Positions 36,220 through 48,199 of a stretch of 64,000 nucleotides of DNA are shown here, one piece after another. Positions within the stretch are counted from its first letter, which is position 1. Each line of letters starts with the position of its first letter. The DNA is from Epiperipatus broadwayi (taxonomy: Eukaryota; Onychophora; Udeonychophora; Euonychophora; Peripatidae), in contig JAQFVV010012491.1 in NCBI GenBank assembly GCA_028023455.1, forward strand, positions 597,001-661,000, written 5' to 3'. The translations under genes were made by a program, and so were the position numbers. The notes under the pieces are model-generated. The model searched no databases and had not been told where the DNA came from. It saw only the letters and a list, made by a program, of their open reading frames with translations.

Positions 36220-36892
36220 TGGCGAATTTTTAGAACAAGCTTTGCTGGATCAATTATTGTGGAGAATGTACAAAAGATTGCGACAGACACTGTTAACGGA
36301 AAGTGACTTATCATACGAAGTCGCTATTAAAAAAGGAATAGCATATGAAGCAGTAATTGAGCAAGCCATAGCTTTTAGAAACAACTCAGAAGAGACCAGG
36401 AAGATGGCAGTTTACAAAACAGATCGAAGTCAGCAGCCGAAGAATGAAAATCTTAACAGAGGGAAAATGTTAACAGTGAAATGTTTCTGCTGTGGTAAAA
36501 CTGGCCATGTATCTAAAAATTGTAAATGGAGAAAAGAAAACTGTTATAACTGCGGATTTAAAGGACATTTAGCAGCTGTATGCAAAAAACCACGACAAAC
36601 AAAATGTAATCCAAGTACAGATGATACAACGTATACTATTGGCTATGTATCAACTAAGGGACAAAGCATGGCCATGAGAGATAGGGCTTTTTTACAAAGA
36701 CAAAGACAGATCACTAAACTACAAAAATTGGAGTCACGTAACCAAAAATTAGCTGCCATGCTTGAAAGAAAGATGCAATTGGAGCTACAACTCAACTTGC
36801 AATTTAAAGAACTATCAAAAGAAGTGCACAAATTAAAACTGGACGTTTATGAATTAAATAAATTAAAAGAAGAACTGGAACAACAAAATTGA
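36220..36892 (+). CDS. Gag, C-terminal part with two zinc knuckles and start of coiled coil
   Basis: This frame continues gag ('[12 protein letters not shown]', '[14 protein letters not shown]'), the usual capsid C-terminal pattern. Counting from its first ATG at 36242, residues 81-94 and 101-114 are two CX2CX4HX4C zinc knuckles, which bind the RNA. After about residue 140 the sequence becomes a Glu/Lys/Gln/Leu-rich heptad pattern of long helices. It ends at an in-frame TGA (36890-36892). The same frame is open again directly after. Confidence 0.85.
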
Positions 36893-37231
36893 GAATTTAG
36901 TAAAAAATTACAAAGCAAATTTTCAGAATGTCAGAGTTTTGAAAGATCAAACGAAGATTTAAAAAGCGAACTCGCAATGTCACAATTATCCGAACAGGTA
37001 GAGAGTTGGCAGCAGTATGAAATGGAACTACAGGAAAAGATGGCCGAAAGTGAAAATGAAATTGACACGTTCGAAGATTTTTTAGAACGGAAATCTTTAG
37101 ACAGTGAGCGGTCAGAGACAAAAACCGTAGAACAGGAAAAAACCCAGAGACTCTCCAAGCAAGAGAAAAAAGCACTCAAGGTGGCAAGAAAAAAGAAGAG
37201 TTCACACAATTTTCAAGGTTATATCGATTAA
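36893..37231 (+). CDS. Coiled-coil continuation after an in-frame TGA
   Basis: In frame with the previous segment and separated from it only by TGA. About 112 codons, still coiled-coil-like ('ELAMSQLSEQVESWQQ', 'ELQEKMAESENEIDTFE') and ending in a basic tail ('KKALKVARKKK'). It occupies the place where protease and RT would be. It may have been captured from a host coiled-coil gene. Whether the TGA is read through or is a mutation cannot be told. Confidence 0.6.
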   Translation, partial: EFSKKLQSKFSECQSFERSNEDLKSELAMSQLSEQVESWQQYEMELQEKMAESENEIDTFEDFLERKSLDSERSETKTVEQEKTQRLSKQEKKALKVARKKKSSHNFQGYID

Positions 37232-37321
37232 TGGGAAAAATCAAGTTTTCTCCAAGCTAAAAAAGGAAACCGCGCATATTGGATGATTATGTGTAATGTA
37301 AATAAACTCTAACTTCTGGAG

Positions 37322-37334
37322 TGAGGGGAGGAAG
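37322..37334 (+). promoter_or_regulatory. Polypurine tract
   Basis: 'tgaggggaggaag' directly before the right LTR, the usual place for plus-strand priming. Confidence 0.8.
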
Positions 37335-37764
37335 TGTTGTATTCGGTGTGAGAAATAAACAGCGAGTTTACTGGAGACAATTTACTCCAGAAGTTTTCGA
37401 TTAATTTTATTGAAGGTAAAAATAATTATAATGGAAAATAATTATAATTAAAAACAAGTTGTGGGATTATTTTTATCAGAGATAAAAATATCTAATTAAA
37501 GTAAGGACAATAAAACGGATTTGGAAAACATGCGATTAAGTTTTTGGAATGTAGCAGATAAGACTTAACAAAAGAACTCAGAGAGATATATAAACTGCTA
37601 GAGGAAAACAATGCACACTTGTTACAGTCTTGTTAACAGAAGTGGATACATAAAGCTATTAAGAGCTATTTGCGGCACAACGGTTTTAAGAGTTGTTAGC
37701 CGAGTTTTGATCGGATTGTGTTTTTTTTACCCCTCTGGAAAAGCTTAGGGGCAAAGACATTACA
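37335..37764 (+). repeat. Right LTR
   Basis: TGTTGTATTCGG...GACATTACA, aligned over its whole length with the left LTR. About twenty differences and a few small indels by eye. Confidence 0.9.
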
Positions 37765-37769
37765 TGGAT
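37765..37769. repeat. Target-site duplication, right (TGGAT)
   Basis: Matches 35332-35336. Confidence 0.85.
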
Positions 37770-38014
37770 CATTGCTCTTAAATATTGAAAAAATGATTTT
37801 CTTCTGAAATTAGATTAATAAAGACTCCGCTATTTGGAATGATAAATTGTTTCTATCAGAATATGTTATACAAGCTTTAATTAAAATTTTTTTTTTCTTT
37901 AATCAAAATGGATAGTGGAATTTTATAATTATCATTATATATATTGTAACATAAAATCATGCTTGTTTTCATTTCAAAATCAGAATTAGTAAAATATTAA
38001 TTAGACTTTTAGGC

Positions 38015-38895
38015 AAATCTTAAGTACTGGAAATGAAAGTGTGAATATAGACCACTCACTTTAAATTACTGTTTACGATGTCTGAATGAATGACGTCGAC
38101 AAAATTATCTAGAATTTACTAAACGTCACTCTCAAATGAAACTTAAACATATGTAAATAAGCATTTATTTTTATGGCACTATGTTTTTTTTATAAATTGT
38201 AATACATTAAATATCAGCCTTTTCAAGCTATTGTGCATGCGTTTTTTTACGAGTGTTAATAATAAATGAATACTTTCATTCCCAATACAAGATATAGTAT
38301 TTATGAAAGAATAAAATGAATCCACTTATTCTTTCCAACCCAAATGCTTATATATGGGCAAATGTTAAGTACTGGAAATGAAAGCATGGGATAGACCACT
38401 CACTTTAAATTACATATCTTGTGTTGGGAATGAAAGCATTTATTATTAACACTCGTAAAAAGCGCATGCACAATAGCTTGAAAAGGCTGATCTTTAATGT
38501 ATTACATTTTATAAAAAAACATGGCACTATAAAAATAAATGCTTATTTACATATGTTTAAGTTTCATTTGAGAGTGACATTTAGTAAATTCTAGATAATT
38601 TCGTCAACGTCATTCATTCAGACATTGTAAACAGTAATTTAAAGTGAGTGGTCTATCCTCATGATTTCATTTCCAGTACTTAAGATTTGCTCATATATAA
38701 GCATTTGGGTTGGAAAGAATAAATGGATTCATTTTATTCTTTCATAAATACTATATCTTGTGTTGGGAATGAAAGTATTCATTTATTATTAACACTCGTA
38801 AAAAGCGCATGCACAATAGCTCGAAAAGACTGATCTTTAATGTATTACAATTTATAAAAAAAAAACATAGCACTATAAAAATAAATGCTTATTTA
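38015..38895. mobile_element. Modular foldback element
   Basis: Built of repeated modules in both orientations. The block 'ttaagtactggaaatgaaag..gaccactcactttaaattac' is at 38018-38080, again at 38368-38425, and inverted at 38637-38690. The block 'aacactcgtaaaaagcgcatgcacaatagc' is at 38450-38480 and 38790-38821 and inverted at 38230-38260. No ORF. Similar in design to the elements at 44.3 and 56.7 kb, but with different sequence. Confidence 0.75.
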
Positions 38896-39430
38896 ACTGT
38901 TATTCCAGTGTAATGTGGAAAATATCTACAAAAAATTTGTTTGTGTTTATTTCTAATTTTCCTTTCAACTTTGTATATATATGTACACACTACTATGTTG
39001 TTGTATGCCTTGAGACACATAACCATCTCAATATTTATATATTCTCAATCATAAGTATATCCATCTAATTGCTTATAAAATAAATTTGGTCTAAAAGATC
39101 TGATTTCTCTGGGCAGTTTTCATTTGTTTTGGACTGGTATAATTCACCAAGACTCATTCCAGTGCCATCTCTTCAAAGAATGGCCAGGAACCCAGTACCA
39201 AAATTTCATTCATCATTTAGCCATGATATTGCACAACTTAAACATAGGCCAAAGTTTAAACTCAATGATAACTTATTCCATGCAGTAATAATGATATAAA
39301 TGTGTTAACATTCTCCCCTCAAATAATGAATTCTATCAAACTATAGAAATATAAATAAAGACTATTGATGAGGCAGTTATTATGATATAATTTATACCAT
39401 ATAATGATTTTAATAACTTCTATTACACTC
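38896..39430. other. Non-coding stretch
   Basis: Nothing recognised apart from short AT runs. Confidence 0.4.
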
Positions 39431-39434
39431 TATT

Positions 39435-41540
39435 TTATTCATTATCATCATCATTATCATCATAATCATCACTATCAACCATTATCAATTCCTTACCAGA
39501 TGATCTTCCCAATCTAACTTCTCTAATTTTTAGCTTTTCTTTTCCACATCATCCCAGCACATTTCTTTATTTCACCCATTCATACCACATGTGGGCTCTT
39601 TGTATGTCTTTTACAGTCTCTTGGAATATAGTTTAAGATCTCAACTATTCATTTATTATCATATCTCATAGCAAAATGTCCATATCAATTCCATTTCAGT
39701 TTCTTAATTCTTTCAATGATGTCAGTAATACCTGTTTGTTCTCTTATCCAGGTACTTCATTTTGATCTTTTCTTGTTACTCTTAACATATATACCTCCAT
39801 ACTTTGGTGAGTGATATGAAATCTCTTTATTGCTTTTTTGTTAAAGTTCCAAATCAGAGATCCAAAAGAAAGAACTGGCAAAACACATTTATTAAAAACC
39901 TTCCTTTTAAAACACATAGCCATATTTCCTTATAATATTATTTCTAACAAAAATACTCTAATCAAGTTTAATTCTATGATTAATTTTATACATTGCATTT
40001 CCATCTGATGAAATAAATTAACCAATGTATTTGTAGTTGTTAACTTCTAACTCATCAATAACAATCTTTAATTTCTTGTTATGAGATAATCCATTGAACA
40101 TTACTTTGATCTTTTTAACACTTACCTTTAGTTCTACTTTTCTCTTTTATCTGATAGCCATTGCAACATTTCCTGAAGCTTCAATGCATTATTTGTGAAA
40201 ACAATTACATCAATTGCAAAACTAGATGATTTAAAAAAATCCATTTACTTTTACTCTCTTAGTTTCCCATTTCAGTCTCAAAATACTTGTTGCAAACCTG
40301 CTGTAAAATGTTTTGGCAATATACACCCTTGTTAATGTTAATCTTTCTAATATTATTATGTAACCTAATTGTTGCTGTCACATTTTTATAAATATTCTTC
40401 AGAATATGACTATATCTTGGATCCATACTTTGATGATCCAATGCTTTAATCACTGAAAAATGCTTATAAAATAAAATGCCTTTTCATAATCTACAAATCC
40501 AAAGCATAATGGCAATACATATTCATTGATCCTCTTTATAACTTCTCCCAATACTTAAATATAATCCACTGTTCCAAAATCATTTTTAAATTCAGATGAA
40601 TTGTAATTATCTTGGTAAAAATTTTGTATAGAACTGATAAAAGACTGATAAGTCCTTGATATGTTTTTAAATATTAATGTAATACTGCATTTTTCTAATC
40701 ATCTGGTACATTTGTGTCATTTAAACATTTGGTATATAACTTTGCAATAATTTTTCTATTTCTTCACCTGCTTATTTTAAGATATTGATTATAATTCTAT
40801 CATTATCTGAAGCTTTTCCCTTCTTCATAAATATTATTGCATTTCTCACTTTCTAATTAAAATGCTGGGCAATTTATAGGTTATAGTTCATGTTGGAGAT
40901 ACTTCTACACAATTCATGATGTCATCTCTCTTTTTAGTAATAGTTTCATCTTTTTTTTAATTGCAAAAATACTCTTAAGTTTCTTGCTAATATTAAGTTG
41001 TTGTTTTACATTCTTGAGACTTGTATTCTCTTCTACAGCTTTCCTTGCTAATTTACAATCACATTTCTTTATATTATTATCAAGTATTTTTTGCATTGTT
41101 TTACAAAATTCTAAATATTCAATCTTTTTTAATTCATTATTTTATATATATATTCATATTCTTTCTTATATTTGGTCAATTGCTACTTTTTTGTACCAGC
41201 TATCTTTATTTCAGTTATTAAAAATGCATTAGTTACCTTTCTGTTGATTTCATTCAAATCTGAATCATGTTCAAAATCTGTAAATATTTTAAAATGATTT
41301 GCAATTTATAATTTAAATTCATGGTAATGTTTCTGAAGATTAGGAATGTCAACTACAAAGTTTTCTTAATAATGTTTATTTCTCTAGTTTTGCATTATCA
41401 TGTTTCTTACATCTCACTAATCGATGGCACTTCCTGTGTTGAATTTATTAAGAACATTCCAATCTTGAAATACATGTTTTCTTTTAGTCAAAATATGAAC
41501 CAATTTTGCTATATAAAAATCTAGCGTATCTTTATTCTTA
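39435..41540 (-). pseudogene. 5'-truncated RTE-like LINE
   Basis: Colinear with 52230-54460 of the intact RTE-like element. The 3' end has the same 'atcatcatcattatc' tail followed by 'accattatcaat', then the C-terminal region, RT remnants and linker (minus ORF 40914-41096, '[18 protein letters not shown]'). The endonuclease is lost. Numerous stops and deletions show it is not functional, though less decayed than the copy at 11-13 kb. Confidence 0.85.
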
Positions 41541-44255
41541 TTGTTTTAAATTAATATTTGCTAATAAGAGTATAATTCTTCATAACATCGTAAATATAAA
41601 ATAATACTTGTATGTATAACGTCATAGAAAACAAATAATTATTATTTAAAGGAAAATTGGAATATATACATAAAATATCGGAATCGACAAAATGTACTTT
41701 GAATTTAAAGTTATTGGCATTCATTATATCTTTTCTGGAATAATGACTTACTATCGGTTTTGTAATTGGAAATATAGACATTGGAACTGTGATGCAATAC
41801 TGAGAATATAAAGACTTAGTCAGTTCGTTTATTTATATTTGACATTATTATTGATATATATATATATATATGTTTATCTTTATTTAAAATGCAAACTTAC
41901 TTATTGACAAATAATATACATATATATAGTTTTTAATTTAAATGGTAATCTATTCACATACTAAAATGGAAGAAAGGTATGTTTTCCTAAATTTAAACTT
42001 ACAGTTTGTTCATAATAATTATTATTTTAATTTAAAAGAAACAATTTTTTTTTAGTGATTAAAGATTTAACTTCAAACATATCATATATATATATATTGG
42101 AAATTTAAAAAAAAGTTTTATTGCATTAAGTATTAACTTTGTTTTGACCTCTTAAATTTTTACCAACAAAAAATTAGATTCACCTTTGGATATATATAAT
42201 TTTTTAAATATAAAGTATATAAGTATATAGATTAGATTCTCTTATGCTTTGGAAATGTGATTTGTATTTATTATTAAATAATCAGAAATTAATAGGCAAT
42301 CACATATATAAATATGAAATTAAAGTTAATTAATGATTTGTTGTACATTCAATTAGATCGTGTGTGCATATATCGATTGTTTATGATCTATTCATTATAT
42401 ATAAATATTTTTTTAAAATCATATAATTGGTATCTATTTATTAATAAATGTAATTTAACTTAAATGAAAGAAATTTGTTTGATTATTGTTTAAGAGGGCA
42501 ATGCGAATATATTGCTTGATAACATTCAAGAGAGACATGATAAACTGTCTATATCATAAAATTTATTTGAAACAATTATATAATCCAGAAATCAAATTAC
42601 AGAATTGGTAAGTGGTAATAGTTATATCTTTTTTTTTTTTTTAGTTCTATAATTACTATCAGACTAGACATAAACTTTATATGATAATCATAATTAAATA
42701 TTTGCTTGTTTACCTAAATTACTAACGAGTGTACTGTATAAGTATTGTAATTATGTTCACGGTTGATCATTAACATCTTAATCTTATTCAATTATAAAGC
42801 GGATGGTAGTATATTTTGTTCTGTCATAAATCAGAATGATTGGCTTTAATTATATTTAACTTTAATTGAGATGGATCGTCATTCCAATTAACTTAAATTT
42901 TAATATTCATACTTTATTATAATAAATGTTAATAATTTTTTTATATGTTTTAATTGTTATAATTTAGTTATAGGAAATTTAAAACAAATTGATAAGATTA
43001 GTTAATTGTACTTAAGTAAATAGCCAATAGAAATCTGTTTCTTTATAAACTGCTATGGTTGGATATTACAGATTCAAGATTATGTAATAGGTTCATTGAT
43101 ATTATGTTATTATTAAGTATTTTGTTTATTAGAACTAAATTAATTAACAAGAGTAAAGTCTATATAAGTATATAGCATGAGTTAGTATAATTTATTTATT
43201 ATTATTTTATTAAATCTTAGTCATTCATGAATTATTTTACTTAAATATGAATATTTTTAAATTTTAATATAAGTTGGTATTTTTTATAAGCAATGTTTGA
43301 TTAGTTCAGTATATAAAAATTTAGTTGTTGAATGATTTATCATTTATCTTAAGCATAAGCATATATCATTATGTACGACATGATATTTGATTTAATTTCT
43401 TTATTTTAATCTATTTTAAGTAAGATTTGTATTTAGGATATTTGAAATGATGATTTTGTTTGTTTTCTATTTATTTTAAATGCTGTTTGAATCCATGACG
43501 CTATAATAAAAATTATCACGATTGCTTTATTTTGTTTCGTGATTAAACAAAGGATTATATTAAATACTAAATTATTAGTTCTTGATTGATATTCATTTAG
43601 CTTAGTTTACTATTCATTCTATTATGAATAATATTATTATTCACAGGGCATTATAAAATTAATATTATTTTTATTTGAATTATATTTTATTCAGTTACAA
43701 ATGACATTTAACTTCAAGTGTCATTTTCATTCTGTTACATAGGGTGACTAATGACTGAGTTATATTTTATTCAGGTTATATTAGCGTTTTTATTTCATTA
43801 CATATTTTAGATCTATTACAAAGGCTACCTAAATGATTGGGACTATAACAGAGGCTTAGCATACACGCATTTATTCTATTATAAATGAAGCCTTAATTTG
43901 CAGAGCATAATTAAACCGAATCACTCTATTATGGTTTTATCATGTATGAATTGTTACAAATGAGTCCCAAATCTGTGCATTAAAAGAAGAGTGTACTACA
44001 TTATTTTTTTATTTTTATGTCAATAATAAAATATGGGGGGTAACCAGTAGGGAAATTTTTATTCCATTACAACACTGCAATATGCGGGGGGGGGGGGGCA
44101 TCCAGGATCATTCTTTCATGGATCAAATTTTATCCCATTACAATATATATATTTATAAGTATTTAAGATGATTCAAATAACATTTAAACATTATCTTCAT
44201 AGAATAAACTCTTTTTATATATTTATTAATGATTAAAGACTACAATAAGAAATTA
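41541..44255. other. AT-rich stretch without genes
   Basis: Very AT-rich. It contains (AT)n at 41854-41872, other short AT runs, and a G13 tract at 44086-44098. No gene or mobile element recognised. Confidence 0.5.
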
Positions 44256-44259
44256 TAAA

Positions 44260-45740
44260 ATTATTCAAACGGAAATCAATCTCCAATAATGCGCTATTTC
44301 TTAAATATTATAAATCTATCTGGTAAGACAGTCAAAATAAGAGTCATAGATCACATGACCCTATTCTCTTAAGCTTGTAAGTTATTAACAATGAGGATTG
44401 CCAATTCCTCAACAAGCTTTGTGATAAATGCTTAGCCAGAGAAAGCATTTAAAATATCCCTGTCAGGAACCCCTCCCCAAAACCCTGACCATGGTTTTGT
44501 GCTTTGGCACTCATCAGAGAGGTGTCAGGGTAGGTTCAGACACTAAATCTAAAAATACCAACCCAAAGCCAACATTTAACTAAAAGTTTAAAATCTGAAA
44601 TTTTCAGACACCTACATGTCTCCAAACCCAGCTATCCAACTCAAATAGCTATATGGGCTGATAGATCTTTAGCCATACCATATATTAGTAGTCTTAGCAA
44701 AAAGATTTTCCACTCAATAAATAACTTTTAGTTAAATGCTGGCTTTGGGTTGGTATTTTTAGATCTAGTGTCTGAACCTACCCTGACATCTCTCAGAGGA
44801 GTGCCAAAGCACAAAACCATGGTCAGGGATTTGGGGAGGGGTTCCTGACAGGGATATTTTAAAAGCTTTCTCTGGCTAAGCATTTATCACAAAGCTTGTT
44901 GAGGAATTTGCAATCCTCATTGTTTATAACTTACAAGCTTAAGAGAATAGGGTCATGTGATCTATGACTCTTATTTTGACTATTTATAGTCTCTGCCTTA
45001 AGTCTTATGCAATGTTATATTGCTAAGACTACTAATATATGGTATGGCTGAAGATCAATCAGCCACATATAGCTATTTGAGTTGGATAGCTGGGTTTGAA
45101 GACATGTAGGTGCCTGAAAATTTCAGATTTTCCACTCAATAGATAAATTTTAGTTAAATGCTGGCTTTGGGTTGGTATTTTTAGATCTAGTGTCTGAACC
45201 TACCCTGACACCTCTCTGAGGAGTGCCAAAGCATGAAACCATGGTCAGGGGTTTGGGGAGGGGTTCCTGATAGGGATATTTTAAATGCTTTCTCTGGCTA
45301 AGCATTTATCACAAAGCTTGTTGAGGAATTGGCAATCCTCATTGTTTATCTGGTAAGAGTTTAAAAAACTTAAATGAATCACTTAAGTTTAGAGCGTATA
45401 TTATATAGAATGTAAGCTCTAAACTTAAGAGATTCACTTAAGTTTTTTAAACTCTTGCCTGTGAGAGCGTACATTCTATATACACCAACTCTTACAGACC
45501 TGTAAGGGTTGGTGTATATAGAATGTACACTCTAAACTTAAGAGATTCACTTAAGTTTTTTAAACTCTTGCCTGTAAGAGTCGGTGTATATACAATGTAT
45601 GCTCTAAACTTAAGTGAATCTCTAAACTTAAGTGATTCACTTAAGTTTTTTAATCTCTTACCGGCGGGAGAGTGTGGGCATAGATTTATAATATTTAAGA
45701 AATAACGCATTATCGAGATGGACTTTCGTTTGAATAATTT
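44260..45740. mobile_element. Nested foldback elements
   Basis: The outer inverted repeat is about 60 bp (44260-44320 against 45680-45739, with 'ttcttaaatattataaatcta' in common). Inside, a 250-300 bp module occurs three times: inverted at about 44330-44660, direct at about 44726-44995, and direct at about 45070-45345. Next to it is a palindromic array at 45355-45660 built on 'acttaagttttttaaactctt'. This looks like one foldback interrupted by another, or a composite that has amplified its own modules. No coding potential. Confidence 0.8.
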
Positions 45741-46739
45741 CAAAGTTTTCAGTGCTTTATAATAATAGGTTTAAATAATATTTAAAGCGCAGTAGATATT
45801 GAAATAATTGAGAGAGTGCAAATTTCTCAATAATAGGTTTACATTAATAAGAAATTATATAATAAATTAATAAAAGAGCTTGGTAACATAAATCATTCTA
45901 TTTTACAGTACAGTAATAATTTTACATAAATTTATAATAAAACAAATGATAAATATATAGTAAAAAGTTGAGATCATTGATAACAGGATTGATTAGAGGA
46001 GGTTGACAATTATTTTAAGTTCGTTCTTATACATGTTAAAATGATAAATGATTTGCTGTAGCTTTTTAGAAAATAAAATAATATCTAAATAATTTGAAGG
46101 CAAGAATTTATTTTTTGATAATTTATACAAATGTTGAAGCTGAAATGTGTATGTATATAATATTAATTTCATATATGATCAATATTATTATCAGGCATGA
46201 ATACATTAAGTTATTAAAGGTTTAAAATAAGCATTCTGTTAATGATTGTCATACATTAGTATGTTGTGATTATATAAGCTTACAAATTCTAAAGTTATGA
46301 TATACACATGCATAGCTTAGTATTCCATACATTATAAAAGAAGCCTGATGTTCATCGTATATTTACTATATATTTGTTATTGCACTCACATGTTTCATTA
46401 ATCAAGTTAATTCTATAAATACTTTTACCAAACATTTATTAATTTATCACATTAAATAGGTTATAAGGAGATTTTAATTGTATTATTTTGATGTTGAGAA
46501 TTTATGTGAATGTATTGCCTTGCACATATCTTTAGATTCTTGTTAACAGTCTATTAAATTATTAATGATGAATATTGAATTATATTATTATGTTAATGAT
46601 AAAACCAAATACATTGTTATACACAATATGTATATCATCAAAAATGGAAAGAAGTTGAATCCAACTGTTTTTACAAAAATTTAAATAAATCATATAATGT
46701 AATATATTTTTATAAAACAGCAATAATATATATAATAAC
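45741..46739. other. AT-rich non-coding stretch
   Basis: Nothing recognised. Confidence 0.4.
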
Positions 46740-47145
46740 AATAATAATACATAAAAGCTCTTTTCTGCAAATATTAATTATTGCAACTACTTTACAATTA
46801 CAATGTACATTGCATACATTGCAACATCTAGCTCTTTTATATAAAATTAACTATAACTTATAATAGTAGTACAATATATACAAGGAAGAAAAAAATCCCT
46901 GTATAAATGTATACTATATAATTTTCCCTTCATTTATCATTAGCCAATTATTAATTAAATTAATTAATGTTTTATATGTTCATACAATTAGTTTTGTTCT
47001 CAGAAGTATTATTAGTCTTATCTTCTCCTTTTCACTTTCTTTGCATCTTTCTTTATATATTCTTATATATCAAACTTTTCTATATACGCTCCTCATATAA
47101 ACTTCAATACAATTTTTATATAATTCCTCCTTTATTTTTTTTACA

Positions 47146-47170
47146 GTTTCAGCTGTCCTGCAGTCTTCAG
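47146..47170 (-). ncRNA. Hammerhead-like core, minus
   Basis: On the minus strand CTGAAGA (47170-47164), a short stem II with sides 'ctg' and 'cag', then GAAAC (47150-47146). Confidence 0.5.
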
Positions 47171-47350
47171 CAAAGCTACAACATTTAAACATATAATCAT
47201 ATAATAAATAAATAATAAGTATAAATTAAAAGATGTAAAGGTAAACTTAGTTAAAATTAGATGTAATTAGGAATAATAATGTAGAAAATATGTATATAGA
47301 TATGTATTTAAAATAACCATTATATGATTATCTGTTTAAATATTGTAGCT

Positions 47351-47378
47351 CTGATGAAGATTGCAGAACAGTCGAAAC
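47351..47378 (+). ncRNA. Hammerhead-like core, plus
   Basis: CTGATGA (47351-47357), stem II 'gattg' paired with 'cagtc' (47359-47363 and 47369-47373, one wobble), then GAAAC (47374-47378). This is the standard Penelope-type hammerhead core. Confidence 0.6.
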
Positions 47379-48199
47379 TGTAAGGAAAATAAAGGAGGAA
47401 TTATATAAAAATTGCATTGAAGTGTTTATGAGGAGTGTATTAAAAAAGTTTGATATATAAAAAATATTTCTGTTATAATTAATATAATTGTTTTCAGATA
47501 TTTTCCTTCTATTATGTTCTTTAATATAGTTTAAAGGTTTTTTTATACAATCTATTTTATGTCAGTATTTTAAATAATGAATATATAAGGCAGATTTATC
47601 ATCTCTTCTATTAATTGCATTATTATTTTCTTTTTCTCTTTCATCTAATTGTTTCCCTGTATGTCCATAGTAAACCATACTGAAATTTCCACAAGTAATT
47701 TTATATACAATTCTTTTTTATATTTAATATCATCTCTTATTTTATTATTTATTAATTTGTCAAGATTTTTACAATTTGTCCATTCTATGTTAATGCTTTT
47801 ATCTATATAGTTTTTATTTTTTAGTAATGTATGATAAATTTGAGTGAAGTATGAAAGTTTTATCCATTTTTTATTATTCTTAAAGCTGCTATTATTATTT
47901 ACAATAGAATTATTATTAATATTTAAATTAGGTGGTTTATAATTAAAAAGTATATTTTCAGCACTTTTAGGGTTCTATTCACAACTAATGTAAAATTAAA
48001 TAAATTGTTTCTTTTGTAAAGTAGGTATATTTTTATCTATATTATATTTATCATTTTATGTTTAAAATTTTTAATAACTGCGATATTTTGTATCCATGCT
48101 TGTTGTGAATCAATAGAAATTACCTTACTTAATTTATTTTCTTTAATGAAATGTTTTAAATTAAGAAAGATAATCTCTTTAGAATTACAATAGACAATT

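Larger units (their letters stand above)
35337..37764 (+). mobile_element. Complete non-autonomous gag-only LTR retroelement
   Basis: A 2.4-kb element with 434- and 430-bp LTRs (TG...CA ends, about 95% identical by eye), a 5-bp TGGAT target duplication, a primer-binding-site-like sequence and a polypurine tract. Between the LTRs lies a Gypsy-type gag with two zinc knuckles, followed in the same frame by a long coiled-coil region and then the polypurine tract. There is no protease, reverse transcriptase or integrase. Movement would therefore need enzymes from another element. Confidence 0.9.
47064..47459. mobile_element. Hairpin with two opposed hammerhead motifs
   Basis: Arms of about 140 bp (47064-47205 and 47319-47459) are reverse complements ('cctcctttatt' against 'aataaaggagg', 'ttgtagct' on both). 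Each arm carries a hammerhead-like core. The segment is absent from the corresponding place in the right Penelope-like arm, so it appears to be an insertion of paired Penelope-type terminal repeats. Confidence 0.65.
46740..48195 (-). pseudogene. Penelope-like element fragment with GIY-YIG domain, left arm
   Basis: On the minus strand, about 48195 to 47460 reads as the linker and GIY-YIG endonuclease end of a Penelope-like RT ('VYKITCGNFSMVYYGHTGK' at about 47641-47715, then 'LDEREKENNNAINRR'). The part beyond continues to 46740 after an inserted hairpin (47064-47459). It aligns in reverse complement with 49482-50360. Stops and shifts are present. The RT core is missing. Confidence 0.75.

Noticed and set aside
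36643-37209. Minus-strand ORFs over the coiled-coil region
   Set aside because: Antisense to the gag/coiled-coil frame of the LTR element and rich in Ser/Phe/Leu as expected for a shadow of Glu/Lys-rich codons.
45492-45743. 83-codon ORF with repeated 'LKNLSESLKFR' units
   Set aside because: The repeated peptide comes from the palindromic DNA array at 45355-45660; both strands give similar ORFs.
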